Made by a program: the position numbers and the translations under genes
Part shown: in pieces, positions 6,801 to 12,656 of the stretch
How the letters are laid out: each line of letters starts with the position of its first letter
Numbering within the stretch: the first letter of the stretch is position 1
Source: an uncultured Candidatus Melainabacteria bacterium
Lineage (GTDB): Bacteria > Cyanobacteriota > Vampirovibrionia > LMEP-6097
Assembly: GCA_937927525.1 (NCBI GenBank)
Contig: CALBDR010000244.1
Location: forward strand, 1-12,656
Direction: 5' to 3'
Length of the DNA stretch: 12,656 bases
The notes under the pieces: model-generated
Seen by the model: only the letters and a program-made list of their open reading frames with translations
Databases searched by the model: none
Told to the model about the DNA's origin: nothing

Positions 6801-9800
6801 ATGCCCCAAAACGAAAAATCCCAATCCCAAATCCCTGCCATAAAGTTACTGATAAACTCAGGCTATAAGATTCTTAGTCCAGAGGAAGTAAACAGAGAAA
6901 GGCAAGGGAAAAAATCAAACATAATCCTAGAGAGCATTCTAGAGAAGCAGTTAAAAAAAATAAATCGAATAAATTTTAAAGGACAAGAATATCTTTTTAG
7001 TGAAGAGAATATTCAGTCTGCGATTCAAACTCTTAAAAACCCACAGTATGACGGGCTTGTGAAAACGAGTGAGAAGATTTATGATCTACTTACTTTAGGA
7101 ACTTCTCTAAAACAGTCTATAGAAGGGAATAATAGAAGTTATGATCTTTACTACATAGATTGGAAAGACTTTTCAAACAATGTCTTTCACGTAGTTCCTG
7201 AATTTGAAATAGAAAAGACACGAAGTCTTGAACTTAAAAGACCTGACATAGTTTTATTTATTAATGGTATCCCCTTTGCTGTTATAGAAGCTAAAGTCCC
7301 AGATAATACAGAAAAAGATTCTTTAAAAGATGCTATTGAACAGCATTTAGAGAATCAGTGGGAAGAAAATATTCCTAGACTCTTTATCTATACTCAGCTT
7401 CTAATCGCGATTAGTAAAAATGATTTTGCCTATGCGACGACAGGAACTCCTAAAAAATTCTGGTCTAAATGGAAAGAATTAAAGGGAGATGACAAGCAAG
7501 TTTCTAAATTAATCAATAGAAAACTTAATAAAAAAGATGAGGAAATTTTATTTTCTTACAGAGACTTTAAAACAGAAAAAGAATTTTTTTCTAATTTAGA
7601 AAATGCAGGTGAAAGGCTGGTCACTGAGCAGGATAAAAATCTTTACGCTCTTTGCTCTCCTGAAAGACTGCTAGACCTTAGTTATGGCTTTATAGTCTTT
7701 GATGCTGGTTTGAAAAAAATTGCTCGTTATCAACAATACTTCGTCGTAAAATCTAGCCTTAGAAGAATTAAAACTAAAGATCATACTGACAAACGAAAAG
7801 GTGGTGTCATCTGGCATACACAAGGTTCTGGAAAGTCACTTACTATGGTAATGCTTGCAAGAGCAATTATTAATGATAGTGAGATTGAAAAACAACAAAT
7901 CATATTAGTTACTGATAGAGAGGATCTTGATAAACAGCTCGGAAATACTTTTCATGCTTGTGGACTTGAAAAGGCTAGAGCAAGCTCTGCTAGAAACCTT
8001 ATTAAACACATTAAAGATGGAAAACAAATCATAACGACTTTAGTTCATAAATTTGATAGAGCTTTCTCAGCGACTCAGTTTAAGAATGAATCTAATGATA
8101 TTTTTGTTCTAGTAGATGAAAGTCACAGAACTCAATTTGGTTCTTTTGCAGCGAGTATGAGAGCGATGTTACCGAATGCTTCTTACATAGCTTTTACAGG
8201 GACTCCTCTTCTAAAAACAGAGAAAAATAATTTTAGTAAATTTGGAGATTTGATTGAACCACATTATTCTATTCGTCAGGCAGTGGATGATGGGGCTGTT
8301 TTGCCATTACTCTACGAAGGAAGACACGTTAATATAGAGCAGAATGATAAAGCAATAGATTTGTGGTTTGAGAGACATACAGCAAATCTTTCAGAGAAAG
8401 AGAAAGCCGATCTTAAAAGAAAATATTCTAAAGCAAAGACTCTTAACGAAACGGATCAAGTTATTTATATGAGAGCTTTTGATATAGCTGAACATTTTAA
8501 AAGAAACTGGCAAGGAACAGGTTTTAAAGCTCAATTAGTCAGTCCAAGTAAGAAAGCAGCTATTAAGTATAAAAAATATTTAGAAGAAATTGGTGATATT
8601 AATACTGAAATTATCATGTCAGCTCCTAATCTAAGAGAAGGAATCCAAGATGTTGACTCTGAGCCTGATAGTCCTGAAGCTAAATTTTGGACTACTATGA
8701 TGAAGCGCTATGGCACTGAAATTCAGTATTTAGAGTCGATAATAGAATCTTTTAAAAAATCAGATGAACCTGAAATTTTAATTGTCATAGATAAACTTCT
8801 TACAGGCTTCGATGCACCGCGAAACACTGTTCTCTATCTATGTCGTTCACTTAAAGAACATACTCTTTTACAAGCTATAGCTAGGGTAAATAGACTTTAT
8901 GAAGATGAAGAAAGAGGAATTACAAAAGATTTTGGTTATATTGTAGATTATGAGAGTATTTTAGGTAACTTAGATCAGGCCTTAGAAGTCTATGACGCTT
9001 TTCAAGGATTCGAAAAAAAAGATGTTTCGGAAGCTCTCAAGGGAGTAGATTCTGAGATTCACTTTCTTGCAGCTAGGCATCAAGATTTGTTAGGAATCTT
9101 TAAAACTATTACAAATCCATATGATGATGAAGCTTATGAAGTTCTCTTAGCAGATGAAGAGCTAAGAGATGATTTTTATCAGTGTTTTTACGCATTTTCT
9201 AAAACTTTAGCCACTGCTCTTGCTACAAGTAAGTTTATGGAAAATACTTGTCAGGAAAAAATAGCAGAGTATAAGAAAGATCTTAAGCGTTTTGATAAAT
9301 TAAAAAAAACAGTTAAGCATCGTTACGCTGATGCCGTTGATTATAGGGATTATGAGCCTAAAATAAAAAAGCTTTTAGATACCCATATCCAGGCAAGTGA
9401 GGTTACGCAGTTAAATGAGCCAGTAGATATCTTTAATGATGAGACTTTTAATGATTTAAAAGAGGCTCAGGGAATTTATTCAGATAAATCTTATGCATCG
9501 AGAGCAGATACTATAGCTCACGCTACGAAAAAAACTATAACTGAGAAGATGGAGGAAGATCCTGTTTTTTATGAAAACTTCTCTACGCTAATTCAGCAAG
9601 CTATAGATGACTTTAAAGCGAAGAGAATAACAGATCTTAAATATTTTGAAAGAATTTCAGAGATTAGAGAAGCTGTGAAAAATAAAAAGCGTAACGATGT
9701 GCCTGAAGCTATCGCTGATGATGATGAAGCTTGTGCTTTATTTGCACTTATAAAAAAACTTTTTAAAGAGACTAATGTTTCTATTATTGATGATGAGCTT

Positions 9801-10019
9801 AATTTACTAGCACTTAATTTTGCTAAGAGAATACAGTTTATTTTCAATCAATATTGGAAAGTTGATTTTTGGAATGACGAAGATTCTAAGAAATTTGTTG
9901 AAAATGATATTGATGACTATTTATTTGATGAGTTAAAAGATAAGTATAGTCTTAGTTTAGATGACATAGATGAAATAATTTCAAAATTAATGCAGTTAAT
10001 GAGATCTAGGAGAAAATAG
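6801..10019 (+). CDS. hsdR: Type I restriction endonuclease subunit HsdR
   Basis: This 1072-residue protein is the motor and nuclease of the type I complex. It moves DNA using ATP and cuts at a distance from unmethylated sites. The PD-(D/E)XK nuclease lies near the amino end, with 'KRPDIVLF' (D149) and 'AVIEAK' (E163, K165). The superfamily 2 translocase follows: Walker A 'GSGKS' at 342-346, 'TDRED' at 371-375, 'DESHR' at 439-443 and 'FTGTP' at 465-469. Then come 'LLTGFDAP' at 666-673 and 'QAIARVNR' at 691-698. The carboxyl domain from about 720 is helical and charged and probably docks on the methyltransferase. Length and motifs are normal, so it should be active. AAAGGAA (6784-6790) serves as ribosome site, and the first codons are unusually C-rich for the window. 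It is separated from hsdS by the OLD gene, whereas S and R are often adjacent or otherwise arranged in other loci. Confidence 0.97.
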   Translation: MPQNEKSQSQIPAIKLLINSGYKILSPEEVNRERQGKKSNIILESILEKQLKKINRINFKGQEYLFSEENIQSAIQTLKNPQYDGLVKTSEKIYDLLTLGTSLKQSIEGNNRSYDLYYIDWKDFSNNVFHVVPEFEIEKTRSLELKRPDIVLFINGIPFAVIEAKVPDNTEKDSLKDAIEQHLENQWEENIPRLFIYTQLLIAISKNDFAYATTGTPKKFWSKWKELKGDDKQVSKLINRKLNKKDEEILFSYRDFKTEKEFFSNLENAGERLVTEQDKNLYALCSPERLLDLSYGFIVFDAGLKKIARYQQYFVVKSSLRRIKTKDHTDKRKGGVIWHTQGSGKSLTMVMLARAIINDSEIEKQQIILVTDREDLDKQLGNTFHACGLEKARASSARNLIKHIKDGKQIITTLVHKFDRAFSATQFKNESNDIFVLVDESHRTQFGSFAASMRAMLPNASYIAFTGTPLLKTEKNNFSKFGDLIEPHYSIRQAVDDGAVLPLLYEGRHVNIEQNDKAIDLWFERHTANLSEKEKADLKRKYSKAKTLNETDQVIYMRAFDIAEHFKRNWQGTGFKAQLVSPSKKAAIKYKKYLEEIGDINTEIIMSAPNLREGIQDVDSEPDSPEAKFWTTMMKRYGTEIQYLESIIESFKKSDEPEILIVIDKLLTGFDAPRNTVLYLCRSLKEHTLLQAIARVNRLYEDEERGITKDFGYIVDYESILGNLDQALEVYDAFQGFEKKDVSEALKGVDSEIHFLAARHQDLLGIFKTITNPYDDEAYEVLLADEELRDDFYQCFYAFSKTLATALATSKFMENTCQEKIAEYKKDLKRFDKLKKTVKHRYADAVDYRDYEPKIKKLLDTHIQASEVTQLNEPVDIFNDETFNDLKEAQGIYSDKSYASRADTIAHATKKTITEKMEEDPVFYENFSTLIQQAIDDFKAKRITDLKYFERISEIREAVKNKKRNDVPEAIADDDEACALFALIKKLFKETNVSIIDDELNLLALNFAKRIQFIFNQYWKVDFWNDEDSKKFVENDIDDYLFDELKDKYSLSLDDIDEIISKLMQLMRSRRK

Positions 10020-10025
10020 CTTTTG
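10008..10025 (+). promoter_or_regulatory. Ribosome binding site for the TTG start of the metallopeptidase gene
   Basis: AGGAGA (10008-10013) lies inside the end of hsdR, 9 bases before TTG (10023-10025). No ATG occurs in this frame until deep in the protein, and the first conserved residues follow soon after the TTG, so it is the only plausible start. A TTG start suggests a lower translation rate than for hsdR. Confidence 0.7.
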
Positions 10026-10784
10026 CCAAGTCTACCTATTTACTGTTCTATAAGTTATGGAACTAAAGATTTAGAATTTGAGGTTTTACAGTCTAAAAGA
10101 AAGACTCTTGAGATTTCAGTTCATCCAGATAAAACTATAGTCGTAAAAGCTCCATTAAGTCTTGTTCTAGAAGATGTTAAGAAGAAGGTTCAGCAAAAGG
10201 CTACTTGGATAAATAAGCAGTTAAAATATTTTGATCAATTTTTGCTAAAAAACCCTGTAAGACTTTATGTAGGTGGAGAAACCCATTATTATTTAGGTTC
10301 AGCTTTTCGTTTAAAAATCATAGATCTAAATGACTTATTAGAGGGTGAAAGTGTCTATCGCTTGAATTCTACTGTGACTTTAGAAAGACCTTTTTTCGTG
10401 ATTCATACTAAGAAAACTAATTCTAATTATATAAAAAACCTTTTGGAATCTTGGTATAGAGATAAAGCTGAGTATCATTTTGAAAAAGTTTTTGAAGAGA
10501 TTTGGCAAAAATTCAAAAGAATGAATAAACTATCAGTTAATGATAAACCTAAATTAAAAATTAGAAAAATGGCTAAACGCTGGGGAAGTCTTTCCAAATC
10601 TGGAAATCTAACTCTAAATCCAAATCTAATTAAAAGTCCTAAAGAATGCATAGAATACGTTATTATACATGAGCTTTGTCATTTGATTCATTTTAATCAC
10701 AGTAAGGATTTCTATTTATTATTAGATCGCTTTTTACCTGATTGGATGAAGAGGAAACATAGACTAGAGACTAAATTCCTTTAA
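10023..10784 (+). CDS. YgjP-like (DUF45/SprT-type) zinc metallopeptidase
   Basis: This 253-residue protein is a zincin of the YgjP/DUF45 family. The zinc motif 'HELCH' is at 216-220 (His216, Glu217, His220), and the third ligand is probably His226 in 'FNHSKDFY'. This is the family's usual 'HELCHLxxxNHSxxF' form. The preceding family block 'RWGSLSKSGNLTLNPNL' (186-202) is present, with Leu190 where many members have Cys. The amino part is beta-rich and includes 'RKTLEISVHPD' at 26-36. No signal peptide or membrane segment is seen, so it should act in the cytoplasm. It starts at TTG, 3 bases after the hsdR stop, and is the last gene of the operon. The family is often found beside hsdR. A role in trimming or destroying a restriction subunit, or a phage protein, is inference; no substrate is known to me. 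Confidence 0.88.
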   Translation: MPSLPIYCSISYGTKDLEFEVLQSKRKTLEISVHPDKTIVVKAPLSLVLEDVKKKVQQKATWINKQLKYFDQFLLKNPVRLYVGGETHYYLGSAFRLKIIDLNDLLEGESVYRLNSTVTLERPFFVIHTKKTNSNYIKNLLESWYRDKAEYHFEKVFEEIWQKFKRMNKLSVNDKPKLKIRKMAKRWGSLSKSGNLTLNPNLIKSPKECIEYVIIHELCHLIHFNHSKDFYLLLDRFLPDWMKRKHRLETKFL

Positions 10785-10790
10785 ACTCTT

Positions 10791-12029
10791 TTAAAAAATT
10801 TGCATACGCATGGCTTCATCTTCTACTTTAAGAACTTTAACAGTAATAAATTTTTCAATATTCAACTCTAACCACTTAAGGGATTGAGAAAAATGTCGTT
10901 CTTTCATTTTTTCTTCAAATTCTTCCATAGGCATACTATCTTCTTCATATTCTGAAAAAATTATCTCTTCTAACTTTCTTTTATCCATCTGCATTCCTTG
11001 AGCAGCAAAAATTTTTGGAGCTAGAGTCCTTTCAAGAATAATTTTAATGAAATAATCATCAGAATTTAATATATAAGGTTCTTGTATGAAATTATTGCTT
11101 TCATCAATAATATTATGTTCAAATTGTTTGGCCCTAATCATATTTTTAGTTATTACAAAATCCATATTTTCAGCAACTCTAGTTAAATACTGCTTCATTA
11201 ACCTAAATTTATAAGTGTTTTTCTCATATAAGTTTTGTTTTGTTTTAGCTTCACGGACAATTTCTTCCATGTTTTTATAACCTACTTTTTTAGCCATCTC
11301 ATCTGTGAAAGGTGGTTTAGGGTAGATAGTTTTATATACAGTATCAACTCGGATTTTATATAGCAGATTTTTGCAATCAGGGTAATCTTCTTTAAACCAT
11401 TCACCCTCAAATTCATCAACAGTGAATTCCACTTCAAAGTTATCACCTGCTTTATAATCATTATGAAATTCTTTGAAAACTGGTTCTGGGAGATAAGATA
11501 ACTCAAGGTGATCATGAAAATTTTCTGATAGCTCTTCTATAGCTTCCCCAGTATCTTTATTAAAAACTTTAATTTCTGCTTTGATTTTGTTTTCACCTAC
11601 TTTTTCATCCGATGGGTGATATTCCATTAGCTCGTAGAATGCTTCTTCTATCCTCTCATTTAAGTCCTTTTCCTTATCATATTCAGGTATTTTCAATTCA
11701 AGCTCAAAGTCTTTATAATGCTTTTCCTCAAGTGTTTTACTTAAAAATGCGGTACATTGAAAATATATAGGGTGTCCTTTTCCCTCAGCTTTAAAATTTT
11801 TTATTCTATAAAAATCAGGAATGAATTTGCAATCAAGTCTCCTAGAAGCTTCTTCTAGCCATTCATTCATGAATTCACATTCTAAACTTACTTTTATCTC
11901 GTTTTGAGGTACTGGACTTAAAGCAGATTCTCTTATAATTTTTCGTATGTATCTTTTAGCTCTAGAGTTAGGAAGTTCGACTGAGAATATAATTTCATTA
12001 TTGTTTTTTTCATGAATATCAATTAGCAT
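10791..12029 (-). CDS. Divergent trigger-factor-like chaperone, ribosome-docking loop absent
   Basis: This 412-residue protein follows the trigger factor plan at near-normal length (E. coli is 432). The amino domain of about 110 residues starts 'IDIHEKNNNEIIFSVELP'. A diverged middle region (about 140-235) corresponds to the FKBP-like prolyl isomerase; 'YKAGDNFEVEFTV' (192-204) and 'FKEDYP' (212-217) match its end. The clearest match, 'PPFTDEMAKKVGYKNMEEI' (239-257), is the trigger factor 'LDDEFAKKVG' entry to the chaperone arms, and the rest is long helices. The ribosome-docking motif GFRxGKxP is missing; residues about 35-45 read 'SALSPVPQNEI'. It is probably a paralog with another job, not the housekeeping copy. 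An in-frame stop 12 bases before the ATG fixes the start, but the ribosome site is poor. It follows the DUF6155-like gene by 27 bases on the same strand. The family call rests on layout and one good block. Confidence 0.65.
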   Translation of the reverse strand: MLIDIHEKNNNEIIFSVELPNSRAKRYIRKIIRESALSPVPQNEIKVSLECEFMNEWLEEASRRLDCKFIPDFYRIKNFKAEGKGHPIYFQCTAFLSKTLEEKHYKDFELELKIPEYDKEKDLNERIEEAFYELMEYHPSDEKVGENKIKAEIKVFNKDTGEAIEELSENFHDHLELSYLPEPVFKEFHNDYKAGDNFEVEFTVDEFEGEWFKEDYPDCKNLLYKIRVDTVYKTIYPKPPFTDEMAKKVGYKNMEEIVREAKTKQNLYEKNTYKFRLMKQYLTRVAENMDFVITKNMIRAKQFEHNIIDESNNFIQEPYILNSDDYFIKIILERTLAPKIFAAQGMQMDKRKLEEIIFSEYEEDSMPMEEFEEKMKERHFSQSLKWLELNIEKFITVKVLKVEDEAMRMQIF

Positions 12030-12056
12030 AAGATTGTTTTATTTTAGCAACGGTGG

Positions 12057-12641
12057 CTAGACTATTTTATAAGGAGTTTGGATTATTTTTAAAAATGCTT
12101 CATCAAGATCTTCTAACGATTCTTCTAGATCATCAGGATAGCCCCAACCTATTGATTTAACACGTATAAGCTCTGCCTTTAACTGAGGTTTGAATTTTGA
12201 TACTAATGATTCATCTTTATGTTTAATAAGTAATTCAACAATACTTGCATACATTGATGCCATACTGCTGTAGAATGTTTCGTTAATATCACCATACTCT
12301 AATGTAAAATCATTACCACAAGAAACATAGAGGAGCATTAATGTAAGAAGGTCTTCGATATTTCCGTTTGCTTTTTTAAATTCACTAATGGCTTTTTTAC
12401 CGGCAGATAGCTGAAAATCTTTTCTCCAAGGCTCTTTCGGGTTAATAGCTTTTTGAATTCTAATTTTATAAGTCTCTAGGTAATCATCTTTGCTTAAATA
12501 ATTTGAAAAACGTGCGTGAAAAAAAGATTTGTTTTCATCACTAAATTCATATAGGTCTTGCAAAATTTTACAAAGCTGTAAACCTTTCATAGTATCTAAA
12601 ATAGGTTTAATATCTTTCCAAGTTATTTTTTTCTTACTCAT
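12057..12641 (-). CDS. DUF6155-like hypothetical protein
   Basis: This 194-residue, mostly helical cytoplasmic protein has no signal peptide or membrane segment. Its layout resembles DUF6155 proteins. A 'KGLQLCKILQDLYEFSDENKSFF' type opening lies at about 19-41. A 'YKIRIQKAI' stretch follows, then a helical middle 'EDLLTLMLLYVSCGNDFT' (about 96-113), and an acidic end 'DLEESLEDLDEAF'. No enzyme motif is visible and the family function is unknown. The ATG is preceded on its strand by GGTGAG (12651-12656) at 9 bases, a good ribosome site at the very edge of the window, so the start is credible. It lies 27 bases upstream of the trigger-factor-like gene and is likely co-transcribed with it. The promoter must be beyond the right edge. 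That it is an open gene is near certain; the family name is a recollection of pattern and less sure. Confidence 0.7.
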   Translation of the reverse strand: MSKKKITWKDIKPILDTMKGLQLCKILQDLYEFSDENKSFFHARFSNYLSKDDYLETYKIRIQKAINPKEPWRKDFQLSAGKKAISEFKKANGNIEDLLTLMLLYVSCGNDFTLEYGDINETFYSSMASMYASIVELLIKHKDESLVSKFKPQLKAELIRVKSIGWGYPDDLEESLEDLDEAFLKIIQTPYKIV

Positions 12642-12656
12642 ACTCTTTATCTCACC

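Noticed and set aside
10773..10801. Bidirectional intrinsic terminator between the convergent genes
   Set aside because: The possible stem is almost all A-T with several mismatches and no GC-rich core, so it is too weak to call.

Overview
This is a strongly AT-rich bacterial stretch. Arginine is mostly AGA, and GTG and TTG each start one gene. The window is almost wholly coding, and the largest gap between genes is 97 bases. Bacterial identity is supported by the type I restriction genes and by a trigger-factor-like gene. I cannot name the genus from sequence alone. I see no rRNA, tRNA, CRISPR array, transposase, integrase or phage structural gene.

Bases 1 to 10784 on the + strand form one long defence operon. 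It opens with the last 52 codons of a protein that looks like the carboxyl end of a type I specificity subunit. Next come hsdM (methyltransferase), a dinD-like gene, a rhuM-like gene, hsdS (full two-domain specificity subunit), an OLD-family ATPase/TOPRIM nuclease gene, hsdR (restriction/translocase subunit) and a YgjP-type zinc metallopeptidase gene. Most junctions are tight: 1 nt, 3 nt, an ATGA overlap, 19 nt and 3 nt. The exceptions are the 97-base gap before rhuM and the 23-base gap before hsdS. All three core type I subunits look intact and carry their catalytic motifs, so the system is probably functional.

The interest lies in the accessory genes. dinD and rhuM sit between M and S. The OLD nuclease is translationally coupled to hsdS and lies directly ahead of hsdR. 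The peptidase gene uses a TTG start 3 nt after hsdR. Both dinD and rhuM carry a perfect inverted repeat inside their coding sequence, in or near the predicted DNA-binding region. The partial gene at the left edge suggests a second specificity subunit or half-subunit on the other side of hsdM.

Bases 10791 to 12641 on the - strand hold a separate two-gene unit that converges on the defence operon with 6 bases between stop codons. Its first gene encodes a small DUF6155-like protein. Its second encodes a divergent, full-length trigger-factor-like protein that lacks the ribosome-docking loop. No strong intrinsic terminator is visible where the two units meet.
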